NCBI RefSeq assembly: GCF_017355785.1
Contig: NZ_JAFEWE010000023.1
Span: 1-41,809 of the forward strand
Direction of reading: 5' to 3'
DNA: 41,809 nt
Source: Desertivirga arenae
Lineage (GTDB): Bacteria > Bacteroidota > Bacteroidia > Sphingobacteriales > Sphingobacteriaceae
A program made the translations under genes and the position numbers. Under the pieces are notes generated by a model that saw nothing but the letters and a program-made list of their open reading frames with translations, ran no database searches and had not been told where the DNA came from. Of this stretch, positions 1-8,291 are shown one piece after another. How positions within the stretch are numbered: the first letter of the stretch is position 1; every line of letters starts with the position of its first letter.

Positions 1-591
1 CATGCATTAGTAATGATCGATCATGAAAGTCAGATGGCATTCGCTACAAAAAGCATTGACATAAATGTACTTCGCCAAAATACAGGGATTGTAGCCGGTG
101 CAGGAAAGATCTTTAAGGTTCCAACAATCATTAGTACCGTTTTCGAGAAATCATTTGCAGGACCGGTGTTCCCCGAGATCCAGGAGTTCTTTCCTGCCGG
201 CAATTATATCGACAGAACGACCATGAACACCTGGGAAGACCCCAAAGCACATAAAGCAATCACCGGAACAGGTAAAAAGAAAATCGTATTTGCAGGGTTG
301 TGGACAGAGGTCTGTGTGGTAGGCCCAGTGCTATCTGCCATCGAGGAAGGTTATAAAGTGTACTTCATTTCCGACGCTAGTGGAGGTGTAAGTCAGGAAG
401 CACATGAAATGGCGGTACAACGTATGATCCAGGCAGGAGCGCAACCTATCACTTCTATTCAGTACTTGTTAGAGCTTCAACGCGACTGGGCAAGACAAGA
501 AACTTACAAGCCAGTTACTGACCTGGTTAAGAAATATGGCGGCGCCTACGGCATCGGAATTCAGTACGCTCACGACATGTTAAAACATTAG
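1..591 (+). CDS. Isochorismatase-family hydrolase, copy 1 (5' end outside window)
   Basis: The reading frame is open from the first base, so this is the C-terminal 196 residues of a protein whose signal peptide lies outside the window. The protein is identical over this stretch to the complete copy at 2132-2827. It keeps the active-site Asp in MIDHES and the nucleophile Cys in GLWTEVCVV, the signature of the cysteine-hydrolase (isochorismatase/YcaC) fold. An internal ATG at 13 exists but would remove the first beta strand, so it is not the true start. A strong terminator-like hairpin follows, then the porin gene. The substrate cannot be deduced. Confidence 0.9.
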   Translation, partial: HALVMIDHESQMAFATKSIDINVLRQNTGIVAGAGKIFKVPTIISTVFEKSFAGPVFPEIQEFFPAGNYIDRTTMNTWEDPKAHKAITGTGKKKIVFAGLWTEVCVVGPVLSAIEEGYKVYFISDASGGVSQEAHEMAVQRMIQAGAQPITSIQYLLELQRDWARQETYKPVTDLVKKYGGAYGIGIQYAHDMLKH

Positions 592-612
592 TTTGATTAG
601 TTAGGGTTGACT

Positions 613-638
613 GGCAGGCTGAGAGGCCTGCCTTTTTT
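613..638 (+). terminator. Intrinsic terminator-like hairpin after hydrolase copy 1
   Basis: A 7-bp perfect stem GGCAGGC/GCCTGCC with a 6-nt loop is followed directly by six T. It lies between the hydrolase stop and the porin ATG at 647, so it may attenuate porin expression relative to the hydrolase rather than end the operon, because no separate promoter is obvious in the remaining few bases. Confidence 0.75.
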
Positions 639-646
639 GTACAGTT

Positions 647-1960
647 ATGAAAAATTTAATCTTAGCTTTTTCTACCATCCTTTATTCTTCTTCCTTGTAT
701 TCGCAAAGCGAACATCAGGACAGCTTAGTTGAACACCATTCCACTCCAGTTTCAATTGAAGCAAAAAAGAATAAAGAGATTATCAAACTTTCAGCAGACT
801 TACGCTACCGCGGAGTATACCTCGAAAACGAGGATTTTGGAGAGAGTCCTCATAAATCGGAATCCTATTCCTTATTTCGAGCTCTAACTGGTGTCAGACT
901 GGCTCCAACTAAAAATCTAAGCTTTTTTGGTCAGGTTCAGAGTAGTCTGATCGCTTCAAAGCAGTATCAGGTTAGTCCTGTTGATAGGAATGAGCTTGAT
1001 CTCCATCAGGCTTCTGCCGAATTCAGCCAAGGGAAATTAGCAGTCCGCTTTGGAAGACAAGAATTGTCTTATGGTTCTCAGCGGCTAATTTCTGTGAGAG
1101 AAATACCGAACAACAGACAGGCATTTGATGGAATAAAAACCTCTTATAAAGCCGGGAATACTTCGCTTGATCTTTTATACACCACTTATGTGAAGGCGAA
1201 GGAGGGCATCTTTGATGACGAGGCTTTTAAGGGACCTCATCTTTGGGGAGCGTACCTGACGAATAAGAAACTTGCGGGACCTTTGGGTGCGGAACTTTAT
1301 TACCTGGGATTACATAAACAAAAAGCAGCATTTGCAAATCGAAAGGGAGCAGAAGAGAGACATTCTATAGGAACAAGGCTTTTCGTTAAGAACGCGGGGA
1401 TCAATTATGATCTGGAGGCTGTTTATCAATTTGGAAGCATTGGGAAAACAAGTATTTCTGCCTGGACAATATCCTCTTATCTTCAGAAGAAGTATTCCGC
1501 TGTTCCGTTAAAACCGATGGTAGAGCTTAAAACGGATGTTATCAGTGGTGATAATAACAGGGAGGGAAAATTCGGTACTTTCAATCCTTTATTTCCTAAA
1601 GGTGCATATTTCGGACTTGCTGCCTTAATTGGTCCAGCTAACCTGCTGGATATACACCCTTCTCTGGGATTGGAAATTAACCCAGACAAACTAATGATCA
1701 ACCTGGAGAGCCTGTTCCTGTGGCGTTATTCTGTAAAAGATGGCGTCTACGGAGCCAACGGGGCATTGGCTTTTAACGCGCCTGAATCGAACGAGCGGTA
1801 TATAGGCTCCCAATTTGCCGGAACTCTGAATTACACCCCTATCAAAAATTTCCTGTTAAGGGCAGAGCTTACTTTCTTTAATACAGGTGATTTTTTGAAA
1901 GCTGCTAGTCCGGGTAAGGATATGGTTTTCGCAGCCATTACCACACAGATTAAGTTATAA
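647..1960 (+). CDS. Alginate-export-family outer-membrane beta-barrel protein, copy 1
   Basis: A 437-residue protein with a short hydrophobic signal peptide (about residues 1-19, ending SLYSQ) followed by a region rich in alternating hydrophobic and aromatic residues. The segment from about residue 45 (LSADLRYRGVYLENEDFG) and the FGRQELSYGSQRLIS motif near residue 145 match the alginate-export (AlgE-like) porin family, whose members form monomeric outer-membrane barrels for diffusion of acidic or polar solutes. The family's name comes from Pseudomonas AlgE; alginate itself is not implied here. It is probably cotranscribed with the hydrolase upstream and brings in or releases the hydrolase's substrate or product (inference). 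Identical to the copy at 2883-4196. Confidence 0.85.
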   Translation: MKNLILAFSTILYSSSLYSQSEHQDSLVEHHSTPVSIEAKKNKEIIKLSADLRYRGVYLENEDFGESPHKSESYSLFRALTGVRLAPTKNLSFFGQVQSSLIASKQYQVSPVDRNELDLHQASAEFSQGKLAVRFGRQELSYGSQRLISVREIPNNRQAFDGIKTSYKAGNTSLDLLYTTYVKAKEGIFDDEAFKGPHLWGAYLTNKKLAGPLGAELYYLGLHKQKAAFANRKGAEERHSIGTRLFVKNAGINYDLEAVYQFGSIGKTSISAWTISSYLQKKYSAVPLKPMVELKTDVISGDNNREGKFGTFNPLFPKGAYFGLAALIGPANLLDIHPSLGLEINPDKLMINLESLFLWRYSVKDGVYGANGALAFNAPESNERYIGSQFAGTLNYTPIKNFLLRAELTFFNTGDFLKAASPGKDMVFAAITTQIKL

Positions 1961-1989
1961 GTACCCGTTGATATTCAGTCATTTTACTA

Positions 1990-2086
1990 TCCTTCCTTAA
2001 CCTATGTTAAGCTCCTTCCTTAACCCCGGTCAAGGCTCTTTCTTACCTCAGGTCATTTCCCTCCCCCGCCCTTTGCTACATCTTTG
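1990..2086 (+). promoter_or_regulatory. Three adjacent 23-bp direct repeats and a -7 box (copy 2 promoter)
   Basis: Three head-to-tail 23-bp repeats occupy 1990-2012, 2013-2035 and 2036-2058. Repeats 1 and 2 agree at about 18 of 23 positions and both begin TCCTTCCTTAACC; repeat 3 matches repeat 2 at about 14. About 20 bp downstream is CATCTTTG (2079-2086), close to the Bacteroidota -7 consensus TAnnTTTG, while no good -33 TTTG is seen. The layout suggests an activator binding one helix face in tandem and replacing the -33 contact. The regulator is unknown. Confidence 0.55.
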
Positions 2087-2131
2087 AAATGTCGAAACCA
2101 TCAAACACAAACACGTAAAAAACAAGAAATC

Positions 2132-2827
2132 ATGAAAACGCTAATCAAATCAATCGCAGCAGCATTCATCTCCACAGTAGTATCGGTGGCAGCCTATGCT
2201 CAGAAGCCAGCAGCCAATCTTTTAAGTCCAACAGATCATGCATTAGTAATGATCGATCATGAAAGTCAGATGGCATTCGCTACAAAAAGCATTGACATAA
2301 ATGTACTTCGCCAAAATACAGGGATTGTAGCCGGTGCAGGAAAGATCTTTAAGGTTCCAACAATCATTAGTACCGTTTTCGAGAAATCATTTGCAGGACC
2401 GGTGTTCCCCGAGATCCAGGAGTTCTTTCCTGCCGGCAATTATATCGACAGAACGACCATGAACACCTGGGAAGACCCCAAAGCACATAAAGCAATCACC
2501 GGAACAGGTAAAAAGAAAATCGTATTTGCAGGGTTGTGGACAGAGGTCTGTGTGGTAGGCCCAGTGCTATCTGCCATCGAGGAAGGTTATAAAGTGTACT
2601 TCATTTCCGACGCTAGTGGAGGTGTAAGTCAGGAAGCACATGAAATGGCGGTACAACGTATGATCCAGGCAGGAGCGCAACCTATCACTTCTATTCAGTA
2701 CTTGTTAGAGCTTCAACGCGACTGGGCAAGACAAGAAACTTACAAGCCAGTTACTGACCTGGTTAAGAAATATGGCGGCGCCTACGGCATCGGAATTCAG
2801 TACGCTCACGACATGTTAAAACATTAG
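2132..2827 (+). CDS. Secreted isochorismatase-family cysteine hydrolase, copy 2 (complete)
   Basis: A 231-residue protein. The start at 2132 is preferred over the in-frame ATG at 2084, because it begins directly with a signal peptide (MKTLIKSIAAAF to about AYAQ, residue 24) and leaves the -7 box outside the gene. The mature part is an isochorismatase-like fold of the YcaC type: candidate catalytic residues are Asp42 (MIDHES) and Cys140 (LWTEVC), with Lys117 a possible third member. Family members hydrolyse amides, imides or vinyl ethers; which one is not visible. Secretion to the periplasm is unusual for YcaC-like enzymes. It lies upstream of a porin and, further on, an amidohydrolase, suggesting stepwise breakdown of an imported amide-type compound. 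Confidence 0.9.
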   Translation: MKTLIKSIAAAFISTVVSVAAYAQKPAANLLSPTDHALVMIDHESQMAFATKSIDINVLRQNTGIVAGAGKIFKVPTIISTVFEKSFAGPVFPEIQEFFPAGNYIDRTTMNTWEDPKAHKAITGTGKKKIVFAGLWTEVCVVGPVLSAIEEGYKVYFISDASGGVSQEAHEMAVQRMIQAGAQPITSIQYLLELQRDWARQETYKPVTDLVKKYGGAYGIGIQYAHDMLKH

Positions 2828-2848
2828 TTTGATTAGTTAGGGTTGACT

Positions 2849-2874
2849 GGCAGGCTGAGAGGCCTGCCTTTTTT
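2849..2874 (+). terminator. Intrinsic terminator-like hairpin after hydrolase copy 2
   Basis: Same structure as at 613-638: a 7-bp GC-rich stem, loop TGAGAG, then six T, eight bases before the porin ATG at 2883. Confidence 0.75.
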
Positions 2875-2882
2875 GTACAGTT

Positions 2883-4196
2883 ATGAAAAATTTAATCTTA
2901 GCTTTTTCTACCATCCTTTATTCTTCTTCCTTGTATTCGCAAAGCGAACATCAGGACAGCTTAGTTGAACACCATTCCACTCCAGTTTCAATTGAAGCAA
3001 AAAAGAATAAAGAGATTATCAAACTTTCAGCAGACTTACGCTACCGCGGAGTATACCTCGAAAACGAGGATTTTGGAGAGAGTCCTCATAAATCGGAATC
3101 CTATTCCTTATTTCGAGCTCTAACTGGTGTCAGACTGGCTCCAACTAAAAATCTAAGCTTTTTTGGTCAGGTTCAGAGTAGTCTGATCGCTTCAAAGCAG
3201 TATCAGGTTAGTCCTGTTGATAGGAATGAGCTTGATCTCCATCAGGCTTCTGCCGAATTCAGCCAAGGGAAATTAGCAGTCCGCTTTGGAAGACAAGAAT
3301 TGTCTTATGGTTCTCAGCGGCTAATTTCTGTGAGAGAAATACCGAACAACAGACAGGCATTTGATGGAATAAAAACCTCTTATAAAGCCGGGAATACTTC
3401 GCTTGATCTTTTATACACCACTTATGTGAAGGCGAAGGAGGGCATCTTTGATGACGAGGCTTTTAAGGGACCTCATCTTTGGGGAGCGTACCTGACGAAT
3501 AAGAAACTTGCGGGACCTTTGGGTGCGGAACTTTATTACCTGGGATTACATAAACAAAAAGCAGCATTTGCAAATCGAAAGGGAGCAGAAGAGAGACATT
3601 CTATAGGAACAAGGCTTTTCGTTAAGAACGCGGGGATCAATTATGATCTGGAGGCTGTTTATCAATTTGGAAGCATTGGGAAAACAAGTATTTCTGCCTG
3701 GACAATATCCTCTTATCTTCAGAAGAAGTATTCCGCTGTTCCGTTAAAACCGATGGTAGAGCTTAAAACGGATGTTATCAGTGGTGATAATAACAGGGAG
3801 GGAAAATTCGGTACTTTCAATCCTTTATTTCCTAAAGGTGCATATTTCGGACTTGCTGCCTTAATTGGTCCAGCTAACCTGCTGGATATACACCCTTCTC
3901 TGGGATTGGAAATTAACCCAGACAAACTAATGATCAACCTGGAGAGCCTGTTCCTGTGGCGTTATTCTGTAAAAGATGGCGTCTACGGAGCCAACGGGGC
4001 ATTGGCTTTTAACGCGCCTGAATCGAACGAGCGGTATATAGGCTCCCAATTTGCCGGAACTCTGAATTACACCCCTATCAAAAATTTCCTGTTAAGGGCA
4101 GAGCTTACTTTCTTTAATACAGGTGATTTTTTGAAAGCTGCTAGTCCGGGTAAGGATATGGTTTTCGCAGCCATTACCACACAGATTAAGTTATAA
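2883..4196 (+). CDS. Alginate-export-family outer-membrane beta-barrel protein, copy 2
   Basis: The translated protein (437 residues) is identical to the copy at 647-1960: signal peptide, AlgE-type barrel motifs and the same C-terminal strand ending TTQIKL, a hydrophobic-aromatic end typical of barrel proteins. Having two identical copies of both hydrolase and porin would raise dosage of the whole module together. Downstream there is no porin after the third, broken hydrolase copy, which fixes the polarity of the duplication: the third copy is the old junction and the complete units lie upstream. Confidence 0.87.
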   Translation: MKNLILAFSTILYSSSLYSQSEHQDSLVEHHSTPVSIEAKKNKEIIKLSADLRYRGVYLENEDFGESPHKSESYSLFRALTGVRLAPTKNLSFFGQVQSSLIASKQYQVSPVDRNELDLHQASAEFSQGKLAVRFGRQELSYGSQRLISVREIPNNRQAFDGIKTSYKAGNTSLDLLYTTYVKAKEGIFDDEAFKGPHLWGAYLTNKKLAGPLGAELYYLGLHKQKAAFANRKGAEERHSIGTRLFVKNAGINYDLEAVYQFGSIGKTSISAWTISSYLQKKYSAVPLKPMVELKTDVISGDNNREGKFGTFNPLFPKGAYFGLAALIGPANLLDIHPSLGLEINPDKLMINLESLFLWRYSVKDGVYGANGALAFNAPESNERYIGSQFAGTLNYTPIKNFLLRAELTFFNTGDFLKAASPGKDMVFAAITTQIKL

Positions 4197-4225
4197 GTAC
4201 CCGTTGATATTCAGTCATTTTACTA

Positions 4226-4322
4226 TCCTTCCTTAACCTATGTTAAGCTCCTTCCTTAACCCCGGTCAAGGCTCTTTCTTACCTCAGGTCATTTCCCTCC
4301 CCCGCCCTTTGCTACATCTTTG
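4226..4322 (+). promoter_or_regulatory. Third-copy promoter region with three 23-bp repeats
   Basis: Exact repeat of 1990-2086: direct repeats at 4226-4248, 4249-4271 and 4272-4294 and the -7-like CATCTTTG at 4315-4322. It precedes the truncated hydrolase and is the nearest visible promoter for the amidohydrolase and DoxX genes, so it probably keeps those under the same control as the two complete units. Confidence 0.5.
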
Positions 4323-4367
4323 AAATGTCGAAACCATCAAACACAAACACGTAAAAAACAAGAAATC

Positions 4368-4576
4368 ATGAAAACGCTAATCAAATCAATCGCAGCAGCA
4401 TTCATCTCCACAGTAGTATCGGTGGCAGCCTATGCTCAGAAGCCAGCAGCCAATCTTTTAAGTCCAACAGATCATGCATTAGTAATGATCGATCATGAAA
4501 GTCAGATGGCATTCGCTACAAAAAGCATTGATAAGGCATCGGAATTCTTTACGCTCACGACATGTTAAAACACTAA
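4368..4576 (+). pseudogene. Internally deleted isochorismatase-family hydrolase (third copy)
   Basis: Identical to the intact gene from the signal peptide to base 4531, then fused to a segment resembling the gene's last ~45 bases (GGCATCGGAATTC, then ACGCTCACGACATGTTAAAACA). Nearly 500 bp including the catalytic Cys are missing, and the tail is read in the wrong frame, stopping at 4568 after 66 residues. The tail is not a clean copy: it differs from the intact genes at several positions (TTT for AGT, CACTAA for CATTAG). The product would be an exported non-functional peptide. What remains may serve mainly as leader for the amidohydrolase gene. Confidence 0.85.
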
Positions 4577-4600
4577 TTTCTATTCTTCACTTCAAAACCA

Positions 4601-4616
4601 GGCAGGTCAACCTGCC
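4601..4616 (+). other. Intergenic hairpin before amidohydrolase
   Basis: GGCAGGT and ACCTGCC form a short stem with a tiny loop. It resembles a diverged relative of the terminators at 613 and 2849 but lacks the T run, so read-through into the amidohydrolase at 4631 is likely. Confidence 0.4.
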
Positions 4617-4630
4617 CTCACCTTTACATC

Positions 4631-6409
4631 ATGAAAAAGTTATCCCTGTTCTTCGCTTTGGCACTACTCAATACTACTGCCCTTAAGGCTCAGCATAAAG
4701 CAGACATTCTACTAATAAATGCAAAAGTAAATACCCTTGATGATAAGCAGCCCCTGGCAGAGGCAGTGGCAATATCGGGTAATAGAATCCTGGCAGTTGG
4801 CAAAACAACAGAGTTAAGCAAGTACAGAACCTCTGCTACTCAAGTGATTGATGCAAAAGGTAAAACGGTAATACCCGGACTGTTTGACAGCCACCTGCAT
4901 GTGATCAGGGCAGGCAGATTTTACAATAGTGAGCTTCGCTGGGATGGGGTAAAAACGCTGAATAGGGCACTTGAAATGTTAAGGGAACAGGCCAAAAGAA
5001 CACCAGAAGGGCAATGGGTTCGTGTTGTGGGTGGTTGGAACGAATACCAGTTCGAGGAGAAAAGGCTTCCCACTATTGAAGAGATCAATGCGGCAACAGG
5101 GAATGTTCCAACCTTTATTTTATACCTGTACGGGAAAGCCTGGGTGAACAAGGCTGGTTTGCAGAAGCTGAACATTCAGGCAGAAACCCCTAATCCGGCA
5201 GGAGGCTTAATAGAAAAAGATATTCAGGGAAATCCTACAGGACTTTTAGTGGCAGAACCTAATGCTTTCATCCTATATTCTACCCTGGCTAAACTGCCCG
5301 AGCTGGGTGGTAGCGAAAAAGTTAACTCTACCCTGCAATATATGACAGAGTTAAATCGCCTGGGAGTGACAGCAGTTATGGATGCTGGTGGTGGTTTTCA
5401 AAATTTCCCCGACGATTATGCGATTACCGATTCCTTAAACCGACTTGGGAAAATTACAGTTCGCCTTCCTTATTACCTCTTTGCACAGAAAAAGGGTACA
5501 GAGATGAAAGACTACGGCAAATGGATCAAGGATGTGGATATTCATCATCATGAAAGTAATGGTGTGAATGAGGTGGATTACCATGTGCAGGGTGGAGGTG
5601 AAAACCTGGTGGCTGATGCTGCAGATTTCGAGAATTTCCTTTTCCCTCGTCCTGAGCTTCCAGCAAGTATGGAGAGCAGTTTAAAACCGGTGCTGCAACT
5701 ATTGATAAAGAACAGATGGCCATTCCGCCTGCATGCTACTTATGATGAAAGCATCAGCAGGGATCTGGATGTGATTGAGGCAGTAAATAAAGAAACACCT
5801 TTAAATGGATTAGTCTGGTTTTTTGATCATGCAGAAACGATCAGCGAGAAAAATCTTCAACGGATAAAAGCGCTTGGTGGAGGAATTGCAGTTCAACACC
5901 GGATGGCTTACCAGGGAGAATCCTTTATTCGCCGGTATGGTAAAGCTGCCGCTTTAAATTCTCCTCCGGTAAAGAGGATGTTGGAATTAGGTATTCCGGT
6001 AGGCCTGGGAACAGATGGAACCCGTGTTGCAAGTTATAATCCCTGGGTTGCTTTATACTGGATCACCAGTGGAAAGACTATTGGAGGCAATGAGGTCTTA
6101 GCCATGGAAAATATTTTGGATAGGAGAACGGCTTTGAAATTAATTACCAGCGGGGGCTATGAGCTCATCAAGGAAAATGCAACTAAAGGAAAGATCAGTA
6201 AAGGCTTTTATGCAGATCTGGTCATTCTTGATAAAGACTACTTTACTGTTCCTTCCGAAGAAATTAAATCCATATCATCAGAATTGACCATCGTTGATGG
6301 AAAAGTAGTTTGGGCAGGCAAACCCTATTCTCAACTGTCTGCTCCAGCTTTACCTGTGATTCCAAGTTGGAGCCCTGTAAATCACTATGGTGGTTATCAA
6401 ATCAAGTAG
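4631..6409 (+). CDS. Secreted YtcJ-like metal-dependent amidohydrolase
   Basis: A 592-residue protein with a signal peptide (residues 1 to about 20, ending ALKAQ). It follows the amidohydrolase-3 (YtcJ/exoenzyme-regulatory AepA-like) plan: N-terminal small beta domain with the typical LLINAKVNTLDDKQP opening, the metal-binding HxH at His88 and His90 (DSHLH), further candidate ligands in LHATYDES and FFDHAET, and the late GLGTDG motif with the metal-contacting Asp. The C-terminal KGFYADLVILDKDYF closes the beta domain. The family hydrolyses amide or cyclic amide bonds, but substrates are rarely known. It lies in line with the hydrolase/porin units and only 4 bp from DoxX, so an operon is likely. 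Confidence 0.85.
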   Translation: MKKLSLFFALALLNTTALKAQHKADILLINAKVNTLDDKQPLAEAVAISGNRILAVGKTTELSKYRTSATQVIDAKGKTVIPGLFDSHLHVIRAGRFYNSELRWDGVKTLNRALEMLREQAKRTPEGQWVRVVGGWNEYQFEEKRLPTIEEINAATGNVPTFILYLYGKAWVNKAGLQKLNIQAETPNPAGGLIEKDIQGNPTGLLVAEPNAFILYSTLAKLPELGGSEKVNSTLQYMTELNRLGVTAVMDAGGGFQNFPDDYAITDSLNRLGKITVRLPYYLFAQKKGTEMKDYGKWIKDVDIHHHESNGVNEVDYHVQGGGENLVADAADFENFLFPRPELPASMESSLKPVLQLLIKNRWPFRLHATYDESISRDLDVIEAVNKETPLNGLVWFFDHAETISEKNLQRIKALGGGIAVQHRMAYQGESFIRRYGKAAALNSPPVKRMLELGIPVGLGTDGTRVASYNPWVALYWITSGKTIGGNEVLAMENILDRRTALKLITSGGYELIKENATKGKISKGFYADLVILDKDYFTVPSEEIKSISSELTIVDGKVVWAGKPYSQLSAPALPVIPSWSPVNHYGGYQIK

Positions 6410-6413
6410 AAAA

Positions 6414-6851
6414 ATGAACAACTTATTAATATTTAACAGGGCAGAATCTTCAAGGCTCTCGCTGAACATTAGCCTACTGTTACTTCGGGTAGGTATTGCA
6501 GGAGAATTGTTCTTCGTGCATGGACTTAAGAAACTAGGTGTAGGAACAGGAGTGGCAGAGGCTGTACCCAACCCCTTCCATCTACCAGAGACTCTTAACT
6601 ACTGGACTGCCGTATCTGCGAACCTCTTTTTTCCAATACTGGTAATGGTCGGTCTTTTTACCAGATTGTCGGTAATTCCAACACTGGTGGTCACCTTAAC
6701 CGGCTATTTCATTGTTCATGCGAACGATCCTCTCCTGGAAAAAGATATTCCTTATGTATACAGTCTGGTATTTATTTTCCTATTGATTGCAGGACCTGGT
6801 AAATTCTCAATCGACTACTTGATCTCAACCAAGAAAAAGGTAAGAAGTTAG
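6414..6851 (+). CDS. DoxX-family integral membrane protein
   Basis: A 145-residue protein with four predicted membrane segments. The FVHGLKKLG motif after the first segment and the VGLFTRLSVIPTLV stretch are typical of DoxX-like proteins, four-helix membrane proteins related to subunits of quinone-linked oxidoreductases and often involved in redox or thiol homeostasis. The ATG at 6414 is preferred because it starts just after the amidohydrolase stop (6409); the ATG at 6387 would overlap it by 23 bp and add nine unlikely residues. Role in this cluster is unknown. Confidence 0.8.
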   Translation: MNNLLIFNRAESSRLSLNISLLLLRVGIAGELFFVHGLKKLGVGTGVAEAVPNPFHLPETLNYWTAVSANLFFPILVMVGLFTRLSVIPTLVVTLTGYFIVHANDPLLEKDIPYVYSLVFIFLLIAGPGKFSIDYLISTKKKVRS

Positions 6852-6901
6852 AAAGTGATGGCAGACATGAAGGAGATGGTTCTGATAAGCAACTGACTGG
6901 C

Positions 6902-7963
6902 CTAAGCCGCGCCCATCTTTCGAATATGTAAAAGGTGTGAAAAAAAGGCTGTGGCCATCGTTTTATGCTCCAGGTAGGTGACATCAAACTCTTTGCAGGT
7001 TTCTTTCACCAACTTATTTATTTTGGGATAATGGATGTGACTTACTCCAGGAAACAGATGGTGCTCAACCTGGAAATTCAATCCACCTAAAAACCAGGAT
7101 ATCACTTTACTTTTTGTAGCAAAATTCGCCGTTGTGCTAATCTGGTGAATAGCCCACTCCTTCTGAATCTTATGAGAATCTTTATTAGGTTCCGGAAACT
7201 GCGTACCTTCTACCACATGAGCAAGTTGGAATACCATACTTATTGAAAAACCACATACTATAGCTGCAATAAGGAAACCCGTTATTGCCCATATCCACCC
7301 TACCATGATTATAGGTATAATAAGATAGATGGTTAGATAAGAAACCTTTGTGATCCAAAAAATAATATGCTCTTTTAAAGGAATCGGTTTAGCTTCAGGA
7401 GATTTCGTGATCTTAAAGTATTTTTCAAAGTCCTGATATAAGATCCACACGATATAGGATATTCCGTACAGGCAAACCCAGTAGTAATGCTGGAACTTGT
7501 GGTAAGATTTCTTAGGTTGCTCCTGGTGCATACGCATGAACTTTATATCGATATCATGATCTAATCCTTCGATGTTAGTATAAGTATGATGCTCGATATT
7601 ATGCCTTTGTTTCCAGAAGTAAATAGTGCCTCCCAGGGCATTCAAAGAATATGCGGAAACATCATTTAACCATTTATACTTCGAGAAACTACCATGTCCT
7701 CCTTCATGCATGATATTAAAGCCGATAAAAGCAAGGTTACAGCCAAACAAAACACAAAGCAAAACAGAAACTGCTATACCAGGAGTAAAGAAAACCAGAA
7801 AAATATAAATGCTGATAGCTGAAGAAACGATTAGAAGACTTTTAGATAGAAGGAGTAAATCCCCGGTTTTTGACACCCCGTTTTGAGCACAGTAAGCGTT
7901 AACCTTCTCCTTTAAAGCTTTGAAAAAAACAGGATTTGAATTTTGGAAAGTGATTTTTGTCAT
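6902..7963 (-). CDS. Membrane fatty acid desaturase (acyl-CoA/acyl-lipid type)
   Basis: A 353-residue integral membrane protein with the three histidine boxes of membrane di-iron desaturases: HEGGH (residues 86-90), HNIEHH (121-126) and QVEHH (about 311-315). The glutamine variant of the third box is characteristic of front-end or linoleoyl-CoA-type desaturases, though no cytochrome b5 domain is fused here, so the electron donor must come from elsewhere. Hydrophobic blocks flank the boxes as expected. The start at 7963 is preferred over 7993, which would add ten non-conserved residues. It is convergent with DoxX and likely works in membrane-lipid adaptation. Confidence 0.9.
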   Translation of the reverse strand: MTKITFQNSNPVFFKALKEKVNAYCAQNGVSKTGDLLLLSKSLLIVSSAISIYIFLVFFTPGIAVSVLLCVLFGCNLAFIGFNIMHEGGHGSFSKYKWLNDVSAYSLNALGGTIYFWKQRHNIEHHTYTNIEGLDHDIDIKFMRMHQEQPKKSYHKFQHYYWVCLYGISYIVWILYQDFEKYFKITKSPEAKPIPLKEHIIFWITKVSYLTIYLIIPIIMVGWIWAITGFLIAAIVCGFSISMVFQLAHVVEGTQFPEPNKDSHKIQKEWAIHQISTTANFATKSKVISWFLGGLNFQVEHHLFPGVSHIHYPKINKLVKETCKEFDVTYLEHKTMATAFFSHLLHIRKMGAA

Positions 7964-8112
7964 AAAGTAGTATGCCTGGTCTATAATAGGCAAAGCAGAA
8001 ATCGCTTATTTAACAGGCAGATTATAAATTAACGTAATTAAAACAGTTATATCGAGTAAAATGAATAATACATATTAAATATAATAAGCTTCAGGGTAAC
8101 GAATAGTCATTC

Positions 8113-8271
8113 TTATTTTTCGCCTTCATTTTTAGAACGGGGACTTTTATAAAAATGACCAACAATAAAATCTAGTAAAGGAACACTGATAAACATCATC
8201 CAGGGAACCAATGAAATGGTTAGGACGAAGGTTCGCTGATATAATGGCAGCGCAGCAAGGGTCACGTTCCG
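8113..8271 (-). pseudogene. Possible remnant of an integral membrane protein C-terminus
   Basis: A 52-codon open stretch with no good start reads as two hydrophobic segments (LTISLVPWMMFISV and LLDFIVGHFY) followed by a charged lysine-rich tail and a stop, the look of a membrane protein end. The frame is closed by TAA immediately upstream. It could equally be chance; no family was recognised. It sits with other debris between the desaturase and the DUF1259 gene. Confidence 0.25.
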
Positions 8272-8291
8272 TTAATAGTTCTCGACTCCTA

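Larger units (their letters stand above)
1..4531 (+). repeat. Tandem duplication, 2,236-bp period
   Basis: Bases 1-2295 recur at 2237-4531 with an offset of exactly 2236. The two hydrolase and two porin translations are identical, and no mismatch was seen by eye in the intergenic parts. The unit holds a promoter region, hydrolase gene, hairpin and porin gene. Identity ends at base 4532, inside the third hydrolase copy. The window begins inside the unit, so more copies may lie upstream. Such perfect identity means either very recent duplication or gene conversion, or an assembly artefact. Confidence 0.95.

Noticed and set aside
1483-1701. Minus-strand ORF (72 aa), repeated at 3719-3937
   Set aside because: It lies wholly inside the porin gene in the opposite strand, exists twice only because the porin is duplicated, and its composition is not coding-like.
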